From an uncultured Flavobacteriales bacterium (GTDB lineage Bacteria; Bacteroidota; Bacteroidia; Flavobacteriales_D; Sanyastnellaceae): 47,931 nt of DNA. The position numbers and the translations under genes are program-made. The notes under the pieces are model-generated. The model had not been told where the DNA came from, made no database searches, and was given only the letters and a program-made list of their open reading frames with translations. Shown here piece by piece: positions 27,601 through 35,887 of this stretch; the stretch's first letter is position 1, and each line of letters begins with the position of its first letter. The stretch is taken from assembly GCA_949373165.1 (NCBI GenBank), contig CASICO010000019.1:1-47931 (forward strand), written 5' to 3'.

Positions 27601-30600
27601 GCTGTTGTGACTCTGAGTCGTTCCTCCACAGACATCCGTAGAGGTCATTCCACCAAAATTGGTCAACCAAGCTGCGAAGGCTTGCGCCTCATTGCCATCC
27701 CTCTGATACACCACATCCTGTGGATCTGTATCGATGTCTGGCTGGGTGGTGTCCTCAATGGTGAATGTCGCTGTGGTGGTGCTGAACAGTCCACAGTCAT
27801 CGGTCGCGGTAAACATGACCGTCGTAGAGCCTGTTGCACCGCAATCGTCACTCAACGCAGTGTGGTTGTTTGTCCAAACCACATCTCCACAAATGTCAGA
27901 GGCAACCGCCCCACCCTGTGAGTTCAGCCAAGCATTGAGTTGAGCCCCATTGCCGGCCCCATCGCACTCAACCGTCTCGTTTGATGCGTCGACATCGATG
28001 CTGGGATTCGTTTTGTCTTCGATGGTGAACGTGGCGCTGGTCGTCACCGAATTGCCATTGGGGTCCTGAACGGTGAAGATCACCAAAGCAGAACCGGTGT
28101 TGCCGCAATCATCGGACAGGGCCATGAAATCATGGGACCAGGAAATTCCGCAGGCGTCAGATGCCTCCGCACCACCATTGTCCGTCAACCAAGCCTGAAG
28201 CTGAGCCTGATTGCCGCTTCCATCGCACTCCACCGTCATATCGGAAGCACCCAAGGAAATGGAAGGGTCCACATTGTCCTCAACGGTAATCGTCGCAGTG
28301 GTGGTGTTCTGATTGCCATTGTTGTCGGTCACCGTCAGGGTCACTGTGTTGGCCCCCACATGACTGCAATCGAAATCAGTCTGACTCAGGGCCAAGCTGG
28401 CAACGCCGCAGGCATCAGAAGAACCGTCGTTCACCTGTTCGGCGGTAATGCTCCCCGCTCCATTGGCGTCGAGCTGAACCGTCAAATCTTGGGCGACAGC
28501 CTGAGGATTCACGTTGTCCTCAACCGTTACGGTCGCAATGTCCGTAGACACGTTGCCATTGTTGTCGGTCACCGTCAAGGTCACCGTGTTGGTCCCCACA
28601 TGTGAGCAATCAAAATTCTCCTGACTCAATGTCATCGTGGCGATACCACAAGCATCGGAAGAGCCGTTGTTCACCTGGTCCACGGTAATGCTCCCCGCTC
28701 CATCCGCGTCGAGCTGGACCGTCAAATCTTGGGCGACAGCCTGTGGATTCACATTGTCCTGAACCGTGACTGTTGCCGTGGCTGAAGCCAAGTTGCCGTT
28801 CACGTCGGTCACCGCCAAGGTCACCGTGTTTGTGCCAACATGACTGCAATCGAAATCGGTCTGGTTCAACGCCAAGTTCTCGATGCCACAGGCATCGGAC
28901 GAACCATTGTTCACAGCCTCGGCCGTGATGCTAGCAGCTCCATTGACATCCAGTTGAATTGTCAGATTCTGGGTCAATACGACAGGGCTTATGGTATCCA
29001 AGGCGATGATGATTGCCGTGGCGGATGTTGAATTTCCAGAGCCGTCCGTCACCAAGATTTCCGCCTCGGTGCCGCCATCACCAACGCGAGAGCAATCAAA
29101 ATCCACACTCTCAGCAGGAGCACTTCCATCAATGGAAATCGTCAGAGAAGCCACAGAACAATTGTCGGTCACACCAGATGCTGTGGACGCTACCGACAAT
29201 GTGCCGGAGCCGTTCTCATCGAGGTAGACAGTGACTCCGCTGGCAGACACAGTGGGTGCCATGTTGTCCTCCACAGTAATTGTCGCTGAAGCCGTGGTTT
29301 CGTTGCCATTGTTGTCGGTCACCGTCAAGGTCACCGTATTGGCTCCTAAATGCGTGCAGTCAAAGCTCTCTTGGCTCAATGTGGTTGTGGCGATGCCGCA
29401 GGCATCCGACGATCCGTTGTCGATTTGAGCCGCCGTGATGCTGCCGGCACCCGATGCGTCGAGCTCAACCGTGAGGTCCTGCGCGATGGCCACGGGGTCC
29501 ACTTTGTCCTCCACCGTGACGGTGGCGATGTCGGTAGAGACGTTGCCATTGTTGTCGGTCACCGTTAAAGTGATTTCATTCGCGCCCACATGTGAGCAAT
29601 CAAAGCTCTCTTGACTCACTGTGATCGTGGCAATGCCACAAGCGTCATTAGAGCCGTTGTCGATTTGGGACGCCGCAATGCTTCCTGCACCTGAAGCGTC
29701 AAGCTGCAAGGTGATGTTCTGTGCAATGGCCACTGGATCCACGTTGTCTTCGACCGTCACGGTCGCAATGTCCGTAGATACGTTGCCATTGTTGTCGGTC
29801 ACCGTCAAAGTGACCGAGTTGGCTCCCACGTGAGAACAATCAAAGCTGTTTTGACTCAATGTGGTTGTGGCGATGCCGCAGGCATCAGACGATCCGTTGT
29901 CGATTTGAGCCACAGTGATGCTGCCGGCACCCGATGCGTCGAGCTCAACCGTGAGGTCCTGCGCGATGGCCACGGGGTCCACTTTGTCCTCCACCGTGAC
30001 GGTGGCGATGTCGGTAGAGACGTTGCCATTGTTGTCGGTCACCGTTAAAGTGATTTCATTCGCGCCCACATGTGAGCAATCAAAGCTCTCTTGACTCACT
30101 GTGATCGTGGCAATGCCACAAGCGTCATTAGAGCCGTTGTCGATTTGGGACGCCGCAATGCTTCCTGCACCTGAAGCGTCAAGCTGCAAGGTGATGTTCT
30201 GTGCAATGGCCACTGGATCCACGTTGTCTTCGACCGTCACGGTCGCAATGTCCGTAGATACGTTGCCATTGTTGTCGGTCACCGTCAAAGTGACCGAGTT
30301 GGCTCCCACGTGAGAACAATCAAAGCTGTTTTGACTCAATGTGGTTGTGGCGATGCCACAGGCATCAGACGATCCGTTGTCGATTTGAGCAGCAGTGATG
30401 CTACCGGCACCCGATGCGTCGAGTTGAACCACCAAATCCTGAGCCATTGCTGTGGGATTTACGTTGTCCTCGACCGTCACTGTGACCATGGTTTCGCCCT
30501 CGTTTCCGCTGACATCCGTTACAAGAATGGTCACTTCATTGGATCCCACATGACTGCAATTGAATGAAAGGCTCTCAACAAATGCCCCCCCATTTCCTTC

Positions 30601-33600
30601 CAGCAATGTGCTGGAAATGCCACAAGCATCGGATGATCCATTGTCTATCTGCGCAGCTGTGACGCTGCCCGCCCCATTGGCGTCAAGTTGAACGGTCACG
30701 TTCTGAGCCAACACGACAGGATCAATCTCGTCCAACACGGTGATGGTGGCCTGAGCCACACTCTGGTTGCCATTGTTGTCAGTCACCGTCAGGGTCACCG
30801 CGTTGGTTCCAACGTGGGTGCAGTCGAAGGCCAATTGGCTCAAGGACAGGTCAGCGATGCCACAGGCATCCGAAGAACCGCTGCCCACCTGGGCTGCCGT
30901 GATGCTGCCCGCGCCAGACGCGTCGAGTTGAACCGTCAAATCCTGAGCGATGGCCGATGGAGAAATGGTGTCGACCACCTGCACATTCGCGTCGTCCGTA
31001 GCGGAGTTTCCTGAACCATCAAACACAGTCAAAGTCACTGTATTGGCTCCCACATGACTGCAGTCGAATTCCGACTGACTCAAGTCCATGCTGACAATGC
31101 CGCCACAAGGGTGGTCTGAACCATTGTCTACATCAGAACTGTCAATGCTCGCCGTACCGGCTGCGTCCAAGTAAATCGTGATGTCTTGCGCAACAGCCGT
31201 GGGCAAAACGAGGTCCAAGACAGTCACGGTTACGGTGAGGGAATCCACATTGCCCAAATTGTCGACTGCTGTAATCGTGATGGAGTTGTCACCCTTGGAG
31301 TCGCAATCGAAATCCAACCCATCTGAAGTCAAGCTTTCAATTCCACAGTTGTCATAGCTCCCTCCAGCCAGCTCTTCAAGCGTAAGCGATGCTAACCCAT
31401 TTCCGTCCAAGAACAAGGTGGTGTCTTGAGCAAGAATGGTGGGCAGAATGGTATCCACCAACAAAACGCTCAATTGCGATTCGGACGTGTTGCCATAAAT
31501 GTCAATGGCGGTTACATCAATGGATGAGGAGTATTGCGGTGAAAAACCAGAAAGGACCGCACCAAAGTCGTCCGAAGCAACATTGGCCACCAATAGTTCT
31601 TGCTCAAGTCCTGAATCCGAGAAGGACACCCTCCCAATGTTTCCATTTTCGAACCCAAGGATCAAAGAGCCATCATAAAAAATCATGGCATCCGCGGGAC
31701 TGGAAATTCGCCCGAGATGCTCAACGCCTTCCATGCTCGGCACCTCCACGGCATATTCAGGTGCGTCAACCAACGTTCGAGAATAGGAGAACCCACCTCC
31801 ATCTTGACAGCAGGTCCAGCTCGTGGTTACAATGTCAAAGAAGAAATTGCCTTGCGGAATCCAAAGCGATATGGTGTCGTCCACTTGGCAACTGGCACAA
31901 TTATCATGTGCCACTACCCAAGAAGAGTAGGCTCCCTCCTCTGCTGTTGGTCCCATCTTCCAATATGTCCCTTCAGGTCCTGAACCATTCCAGGAGTTTT
32001 GGGTGATCGCGTTGAAATAGCCTTGACGATTTCCTCGGGCCAAAGCCACATAAGGTGTAATGGTATCGGCAACACCAATCGCAGAATCCTCTTTTGTGTA
32101 CTCAACGAACGCGTCGACATCACACTCCGGGCAATTTGAAGCTTCAACCACTGGAGAGGAACTCATGTCTATGGACCACAGCTCTTTCTCACTAGATCCG
32201 CTGTCCAGTCCGTTTTCATCACAGATGGCATAAGCCACCTGCTGCTCTGCATCGACGGCAAGGGCTGTCCAGTCCCAATCATTTCCTTCTGGAGACTCAG
32301 CGGGAAGCATCCGAATCAATGTGGCAGTAAACGGAGCATAGTAGTTGGTCTCCGGGTAAGCAGAGCCCAGTTCAAAAGAGAACAACGGCGTCCCTGACCC
32401 AACATTGTATCCGTCTCCGTCGTGGGACAAGGCATAATGCACGCCTCCAACCGTTTCGACAGACTGCAAGTCTTCGAAACCAAGACCATTGCCATTGTCA
32501 AACATAATTCCATTGTCCTCGTCGGAATAGAATTCTCCCGATGCCGCTCCTGTTTGGACATTGATTCGGATGAACTCATCGTCACCTTCGCCAAAGACAA
32601 TGTTTCCCTCCCCATCGGAGAACATCAAATCAGCCGAAGAAAAGCCTTGAAGATCGGCTTCAATTCGAGTCACTGCGTTTGTGGACGCATTGAAACCATA
32701 TAAATTCTGATCATGGTCAACGAAAAGCATCATGTCTTCTCCAGCCTCGACCAATAATACCTGATCGTCAATTCCTATCGCATCGTCACACGATAAAGTG
32801 TGCGTGACGTATGAGGTGTCCATCCCACAGATGTCATTGGCGGTGTATATCCCCGTCAAATCTTCATCCTCGACTTCACCAAGTGCATTGAGGTAGAGAA
32901 TGTATTCTTCTTGGGCAATGCTGGGCCCTACCTCATCAAGAACGGTAATGGTCAGTTCATGCTGAGATGCATTTCCAGACTCGTCAGTGGCCACCAAGAC
33001 CACAGTATTCTCTCCAACATGACTGCAATTGAAATACAAGTCACTTGTGCATTGCACCATGTCATACCCGCCATTTGTATTGGGAGTAAAGACAAACAAA
33101 GCTGGGGCTACAGGATCACAAATCTGCTCATATGGACCGACACCTTCGGTTCCATCCTGATTGGAAATGCCCGTTGTCATCGGGTCATCACAATCATCAG
33201 GCAAGTAGGATGAAAATCCACCATTGAAGATCTCGATGACATTGCTCCCTTCGTAGAGGACGGCTTGTCCGTCATGGCGGATTTCGTTCTCCTCGTAGTT
33301 GGAGACATAATGCCAACTCACGACGAACTCCCGATTCGGGGCCTCCCCGTACGAACTATAGTAGATGCCACAATCGTCGCACTCGTCGGGATCAATGTCC
33401 GTATGAATCACTGCAATCACCGCTTCATATGAACCATCGGTCAAAGACTCACCTTCACAGCAGTAGTCGTCGTCACTCAAAAAGCTGAGCAGGCCATTGG
33501 AAGAAATCCACAGGCTGCTATACTCCTCTCCGTAGAAATTAAAGTCAAATCCGATTTCAACTCCGGTGGTGCAATCGTCGCATTCAGAAGTGTTGTCATC

Positions 33601-35700
33601 ATATGTTCCCGACGTTAGAGGGTAGCGCGGAATGTTCCCCGCACATTCAGGTGCTTGCTCCCAACTGAATTCGACAGCGCTGCATACATCGTATGAGCCC
33701 GCGTCTCCTTCGCCCGGAGAAACTGAGGTGTTTCCACTTTCATCCAGATAAACCGTCAAATCCTGAACGGTCATCACAGGTCCGGTAATGTCCAAGACTG
33801 AAGCCGTGAATTCGGTCGTACCGATGTTTCCTGCGAGGTCAATGGCTGTCAGTGTGACCGTGACGGGCACATTGAGGTTGGAGCAGTCATATTCTTCCAG
33901 ATCAACAAAGAGCGTATCGATGCCGATGTTGTCTGTCGCTGTCAGGTTCGTCAGCGGGTAAACCAACAATTCGGCGTCGCCGTTTGCATCTAAATACAAA
34001 GTGGTGTCTGCCAAAGCCAAAACAGGAGAATCAAACGCCCCTGATGGCAAGGGGTCTTCATTGTCAATCGCAATGGTCAAGCAACCTGTATCTCCAATGT
34101 TTCCAAATGCGTCGATCACGTATGAACAGAAGGTATACTCACCGTCTGGCAATACCGGGCCAGGATAGATGAACGTAATCGGGACAACGCCCGCATCGAT
34201 GTCATCTTGACTCAGAATGTGAATGGCGCTGTCGCCGGTTCCTTCCATGTACCAGACCAATGCATCTCCGGCTTCTGCAAGCCATCCTTCCATGACCGAA
34301 AGTGGTCCACCTCCCGGCAAGAACACATCGAAGTCCGGCGTGGTGTGACGGGTAATGTCGTCTTGATTGCTGATTCCCGTGTCGTCCACGTCGAGCAAGT
34401 CAACTCCGGATACTCCTGGTGCAGTCAAATCGCATTCGAACCCGACATCATCCGCACCAAGGATATACACCGAACCTGCATCTTCATAGATGTTGTCGTC
34501 GAGGGTGGCACCAATCGCTGCCAATCCATTGCTCACGGCCACATCAAATCCAAGGCGGTCATTTTGCATCGCATCGCACGCGTAGCCTTCACTGACGCAC
34601 GTCAAAGCACCATCGCTGCAGTCAAAGAGGAAGTATCCCGCTCCTCCATTGATGGGAAAGGCGTCGTCGCGGGGCACGCCCACAGCAATCAGTGAGCCGT
34701 CAATGTCCAGTGCAGAACCTACCCAGTCCCCAGCTGCTGTTCCTTCAGGCGCGAAGTGCGCGGTCTCGGCCCAAGCGCTTTCACCTCCTGAGAATGGCAC
34801 CAATTCATACACGGTTACAGCACCGGCCTCATTGAGTCCATCGGTATCTGCAAAGGGCGAACCTGCAATCGCCACAGTCCCGCTGATGGCGACATCCTTG
34901 CCCAAAATATCGTCCGCATTGTGCCCATAAAACACGTTCTGCAAGTGCCAACACTGGTTGTAGAATGAATAGATGTGAGCCGCACCGGCAAAATTGCCAT
35001 TGGTGTTGTTTCTGTGCTCACCGACGATCATGTAGTCGCCAGAAATGTCCACACTCTCAGCGAACTTGCTCGTTGAATTTCCCGACGTGTGCTCGCTGGC
35101 GATGAAGCCGCTTTCGATCCACATGTCCAACATGCCGTTGTATTGGAAATAGTGCACAGCTCCTGCCGCTCCCGCTCCATTTTCTGCCCTAGACCCCACC
35201 ACCATGCGCTCTCCATCCATGGCCAAGGCCATGCCGAATTGATCCGTCACAATGTTTCCGAAGGGTGCCATGTGGCTCAATGCGCCTCTGTAATCCCAGT
35301 CGAGACCATTGAACTTGTACATGTGAACAGCACCTGCATTGGTTCCAAAAGTGTCATCCATCTTGGCGCCTACTGCAATCCAATCCCCATTGGTGGCCAG
35401 AGCCTCCCGTGCGCCAAAAGCGATGCCGGCCTCAGGTGCCGGAATGGTCGCCTCAAGAGCCCAAGTGCCATCAGCCGCTTGTCTCAATATCTCAACGTGC
35501 TCGTTTTCGTCGGCAGCCACCAGAACACCATTGGTGAGCGCAACCGAGGATCCATATTTCTGGTCGAGCCCTTGCTCAGAGCTTGCTTGCTTGTGGTGAA
35601 CAAAGAAAGCAGGCGGGGAATCCACCGGAGGTTGGGCAGAGAGGCAAACTGGGATGGTTGCAAGGATAATTGCAACAGCAAAGCTTCTGGGACTGAGCAT
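24667..35700 (-). CDS. GP1: giant T9SS-exported HYR/Ig-repeat protein
   Basis: A 3,677-residue protein with an N-terminal signal (SFAVAIILATIPVCLSAQ). In order it has seven FG-GAP-like propeller repeats (about 34,430-35,600; for example FGMALAMDGERMVVGS, VGSALDIDGSLIAVGVP), an Ig-like module, an HYR module carrying a nidogen-like insertion, and another carrying a long propeller-like insertion. Thirteen regular HYR modules of about 80 residues follow (LTVQLDASGAGSI...DACGIA...FDCSHVG...TVTDNNGN), then variant HYR and Ig modules, the shared unnamed module (about 25,095-25,670), and a T9SS sorting domain (PNPTNNVSQLGFVV to the end). Each regular module has two Cys, in DACG and FDCSHVG, likely a disulfide. 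No enzyme domain is visible. Long HYR proteins of this type are usually surface adhesins; that role is inferred. Confidence 0.9.
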   Translation of the reverse strand: MLSPRSFAVAIILATIPVCLSAQPPVDSPPAFFVHHKQASSEQGLDQKYGSSVALTNGVLVAADENEHVEILRQAADGTWALEATIPAPEAGIAFGAREALATNGDWIAVGAKMDDTFGTNAGAVHMYKFNGLDWDYRGALSHMAPFGNIVTDQFGMALAMDGERMVVGSRAENGAGAAGAVHYFQYNGMLDMWIESGFIASEHTSGNSTSKFAESVDISGDYMIVGEHRNNTNGNFAGAAHIYSFYNQCWHLQNVFYGHNADDILGKDVAISGTVAIAGSPFADTDGLNEAGAVTVYELVPFSGGESAWAETAHFAPEGTAAGDWVGSALDIDGSLIAVGVPRDDAFPINGGAGYFLFDCSDGALTCVSEGYACDAMQNDRLGFDVAVSNGLAAIGATLDDNIYEDAGSVYILGADDVGFECDLTAPGVSGVDLLDVDDTGISNQDDITRHTTPDFDVFLPGGGPLSVMEGWLAEAGDALVWYMEGTGDSAIHILSQDDIDAGVVPITFIYPGPVLPDGEYTFCSYVIDAFGNIGDTGCLTIAIDNEDPLPSGAFDSPVLALADTTLYLDANGDAELLVYPLTNLTATDNIGIDTLFVDLEEYDCSNLNVPVTVTLTAIDLAGNIGTTEFTASVLDITGPVMTVQDLTVYLDESGNTSVSPGEGDAGSYDVCSAVEFSWEQAPECAGNIPRYPLTSGTYDDNTSECDDCTTGVEIGFDFNFYGEEYSSLWISSNGLLSFLSDDDYCCEGESLTDGSYEAVIAVIHTDIDPDECDDCGIYYSSYGEAPNREFVVSWHYVSNYEENEIRHDGQAVLYEGSNVIEIFNGGFSSYLPDDCDDPMTTGISNQDGTEGVGPYEQICDPVAPALFVFTPNTNGGYDMVQCTSDLYFNCSHVGENTVVLVATDESGNASQHELTITVLDEVGPSIAQEEYILYLNALGEVEDEDLTGIYTANDICGMDTSYVTHTLSCDDAIGIDDQVLLVEAGEDMMLFVDHDQNLYGFNASTNAVTRIEADLQGFSSADLMFSDGEGNIVFGEGDDEFIRINVQTGAASGEFYSDEDNGIMFDNGNGLGFEDLQSVETVGGVHYALSHDGDGYNVGSGTPLFSFELGSAYPETNYYAPFTATLIRMLPAESPEGNDWDWTALAVDAEQQVAYAICDENGLDSGSSEKELWSIDMSSSPVVEASNCPECDVDAFVEYTKEDSAIGVADTITPYVALARGNRQGYFNAITQNSWNGSGPEGTYWKMGPTAEEGAYSSWVVAHDNCASCQVDDTISLWIPQGNFFFDIVTTSWTCCQDGGGFSYSRTLVDAPEYAVEVPSMEGVEHLGRISSPADAMIFYDGSLILGFENGNIGRVSFSDSGLEQELLVANVASDDFGAVLSGFSPQYSSSIDVTAIDIYGNTSESQLSVLLVDTILPTILAQDTTLFLDGNGLASLTLEELAGGSYDNCGIESLTSDGLDFDCDSKGDNSITITAVDNLGNVDSLTVTVTVLDLVLPTAVAQDITIYLDAAGTASIDSSDVDNGSDHPCGGIVSMDLSQSEFDCSHVGANTVTLTVFDGSGNSATDDANVQVVDTISPSAIAQDLTVQLDASGAGSITAAQVGSGSSDACGIADLSLSQLAFDCTHVGTNAVTLTVTDNNGNQSVAQATITVLDEIDPVVLAQNVTVQLDANGAGSVTAAQIDNGSSDACGISSTLLEGNGGAFVESLSFNCSHVGSNEVTILVTDVSGNEGETMVTVTVEDNVNPTAMAQDLVVQLDASGAGSITAAQIDNGSSDACGIATTTLSQNSFDCSHVGANSVTLTVTDNNGNVSTDIATVTVEDNVDPVAIAQNITLQLDASGAGSIAASQIDNGSNDACGIATITVSQESFDCSHVGANEITLTVTDNNGNVSTDIATVTVEDKVDPVAIAQDLTVELDASGAGSITVAQIDNGSSDACGIATTTLSQNSFDCSHVGANSVTLTVTDNNGNVSTDIATVTVEDNVDPVAIAQNITLQLDASGAGSIAASQIDNGSNDACGIATITVSQESFDCSHVGANEITLTVTDNNGNVSTDIATVTVEDKVDPVAIAQDLTVELDASGAGSITAAQIDNGSSDACGIATTTLSQESFDCTHLGANTVTLTVTDNNGNETTASATITVEDNMAPTVSASGVTVYLDENGSGTLSVASTASGVTDNCSVASLTISIDGSAPAESVDFDCSRVGDGGTEAEILVTDGSGNSTSATAIIIALDTISPVVLTQNLTIQLDVNGAASITAEAVNNGSSDACGIENLALNQTDFDCSHVGTNTVTLAVTDVNGNLASATATVTVQDNVNPQAVAQDLTVQLDADGAGSITVDQVNNGSSDACGIATMTLSQENFDCSHVGTNTVTLTVTDNNGNVSTDIATVTVEDNVNPQAVAQDLTVQLDANGAGSITAEQVNDGSSDACGVASLALSQTDFDCSHVGANTVTLTVTDNNGNQNTTTATITVEDNVDPSISLGASDMTVECDGSGNQAQLQAWLTDNGGAEASDACGISWSHDFMALSDDCGNTGSALVIFTVQDPNGNSVTTSATFTIEDKTNPSIDVDASNETVECDGAGNGAQLNAWLNSQGGAVASDICGDVVWTNNHTALSDDCGATGSTTVMFTATDDCGLFSTTTATFTIEDTTQPDIDTDPQDVVYQRDGNEAQAFAAWLTNFGGMTSTDVCGGTTQSHNSLGLTDECGSTGTETVTFTSTDDCNNTDTRDATFTVIDEVAPSCPLIDLIDASDSGADMTDNITNDDTPTMRVMFTGIFAQSAESGDVVELYINSVLTESYTIDQTDVDNGYAEFETGSHSDGSVSFSARHIDGCDQASIFAFLNIIVHTTAPDAQAQDLTIALDENGQASIDADELDNGSSNDFGAVSFAATQTSFDCSDVGDNAVTLTVTDIAGNTATADATVTVEENLAPMAESNDLDVYLDANGMASIAASDVDVNSYDNCAIDSMWLDQYDFDCTHVGLNEVQLTVLDVNGNSASALSGVTVLDTVSPAVTLQDIVVELDENGAVSIVLDDVLVEATDACGIQSMVLDVDAFDCNTTGDNEVTVTATDVNGNATVKTANVVVEDNEMPEVNIFDLEDYTLYAGESCVNMVDLFAAGQPWYEATDNCTFDVDILYDEINEAGIEGCREFDRRWIIEAVDASGNVSRDTTLQHITVVDTTAPVVFLAGAPADVSLNLDADCNGDMPAAAAVTASATDNCTDAPVVGAVSYVDSAPAYLCGDAGSYTVLRTYMASATDNCGNAGMASATQTVTFLDVTAPQITSSNGISNGETVTQSQEGSIFSWIVLANPVSLVADDACGGEVTVVEAQSFGGLLPTEDIGNYCEGATPEAFMDGDACTGNTPAAMVLEGAYFDGAGFTVVEGGINLIESHYDNTLFIQVEMENADGSGGFVWSADYNAAYDWAQWSGLGRGYKKDCSNVMPGESPWTDWSYLVMQTGGMIGTGIYAGSELSLTHQPMNYYYGLQVGDGANNQNANYGASAWFYWSGQLIVNGTSQGFMGSSGDIMLDMDCALPWTAEYDYLVTDACGNLTEFGYTVAGDGNDVTPPAPAVGSGHTPFDISVGGDLKDPIRVTGLLPNPTNNVSQLGFVVANNMRLRVDLYSMSGGLIQELYDGNAMSDVEYLMTIDAEGLDAGMYQIRIASNAYMAVKKLLVTQ
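24670..24930 (-). other. T9SS type A sorting domain of GP1
   Basis: The stretch from GLLPNPTNNVSQLGF through LRVDLYSMSGGLIQELYDGN to AGMYQIRIASNAYMAVKKLL is a type A T9SS C-terminal domain, with PNPT, the central G-x-L, the AGMY-Q-R-I turn and the terminal KKLLVTQ. Family members are cleaved here on the cell surface and anchored or released. GP2 and GP3 end almost identically. Confidence 0.9.
25095..25670 (-). other. Shared unnamed C-terminal module in GP1
   Basis: About 190 residues, from NYCEGATPEAFMDGDACTG through GLGRGYKKDCSNVMPGE, SYLVMQTGGMIGTG, SLTHQPMNYYYGLQVGDGAN and GASAWFYWSGQLIVNG to SSGDIMLDMDCALPW. The same ordered motifs occur at the same place in GP2 and GP3. Alternating hydrophobic strands and conserved Trp/Gly suggest a beta-sandwich or lectin-like fold. 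I do not recognise a named family. Confidence 0.75.
28270..31440 (-). repeat. Array of thirteen HYR modules in GP1, period about 240 bp
   Basis: Consecutive modules of about 80 codons share the frame P-x-A-x-A-Q-(D/N)-(L/I)-T-x-x-L-D, GSIT, (S/N)DACGIA, FDCSHVG, TLTVTDNNGN and TVEDN. Two modules are longer through a few extra residues around the second Cys (FVESLSFNCSHVG, APAESVDFDCSRVG). Spacing and reading frame are kept throughout, with no indel, unlike the first 5 kb of the window. Confidence 0.9.
29435..30357 (-). repeat. Near-perfect 480-bp tandem duplication within the GP1 array
   Basis: Positions 29435-29877 are identical to 29915-30357, a 443-base match at an offset of exactly 480. 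Each copy covers two 80-residue modules in the pattern NITLQLD then LTVELD, giving an A-B-A-B order. Differences reappear at 29407, 29432 and 29434 on one side and at 29878 on the other. Synonymous sites are also identical, so the duplication is recent or maintained by gene conversion. Confidence 0.95.
31535..32795 (-). other. Propeller-like domain inserted in an HYR module of GP1
   Basis: About 420 residues lie between the first half of an HYR module (NDICGMDTSYVTHTLSCDDA) and its second half (SSIDVTAIDIYGNTSESQLS). The insert has repeated blade-like pieces: MMLFVDHDQNLYGFNAST, LMFSDGEGNIVFGEGDD, YALSHDGDGYNVG, WTALAVDAEQQVAYAI, AMIFYDGSLILGFENGNIG. The fold assignment is by pattern only. 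Confidence 0.6.
33055..33650 (-). other. Nidogen-like domain inserted in an HYR module of GP1
   Basis: About 200 residues sit between SYDVCSAVEFSWEQAPE and LYFNCSHVGENTVVLVATD, the two halves of one HYR module. The insert reads VEIGFDFNFYGEEYSSLWIS, SNGLLSF, VIAVIHTDIDPDECD, EFVVSWHYVSNYEENEI and QAVLYEGSNVIEIFNGG, which matches the NIDO/adhesin extracellular pattern of G-F-x-F-x-F-Y-G, SNG, and a late V-L-Y-E-G-S-N strand. Confidence 0.65.
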
Positions 35701-35763
35701 AACAAGACGGTTTTGGTCAATGGAAAAGATGCCACCTTTCCATCAACTCTTGTCGTCATTATA
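35701..35763 (-). promoter_or_regulatory. Promoter-like box and leader of GP1, shared with GP2
   Basis: TATAAT (minus strand, 35758-35763) stands 57 bases before the GP1 ATG. Between them lie CAAGA, GAAAGGT, TCTTTT and TGACCAAAACCGTC. The same blocks occur in the same order before GP2. This suggests common control or a duplicated upstream region. Promoter function is inferred; the box resembles a general -10 more than the Bacteroidota TAnnTTTG. Confidence 0.5.
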
Positions 35764-35831
35764 CCATACCGACCACCCAATCTTGTATTCGTTTGAAATC
35801 CCGAAAACATTGAGGCTTAAACCAACAAATG

Positions 35832-35861
35832 AACAGGGGCGGACTCTCCTCCACCCCCGTT
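35832..35861 (-). terminator. Weak hairpin after GP2
   Basis: AACAGGGG (35832-35839) pairs with CCCCCGTT (35854-35861, one wobble on the transcribed strand) around a 14-base loop, 27 bases past the GP2 stop. No T-run follows. It may be a weak terminator or a processing hairpin between GP2 and GP1. Confidence 0.4.
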
Positions 35862-35887
35862 TATGTGTTGCTGGTCTATTTATACGC

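Noticed and set aside
28270..31440. Regular 240-bp periodicity suggesting a CRISPR or satellite array
   Set aside because: The period is one protein module, the frame is open throughout and divergence sits mostly at silent sites; there are no short direct repeats with unique spacers.
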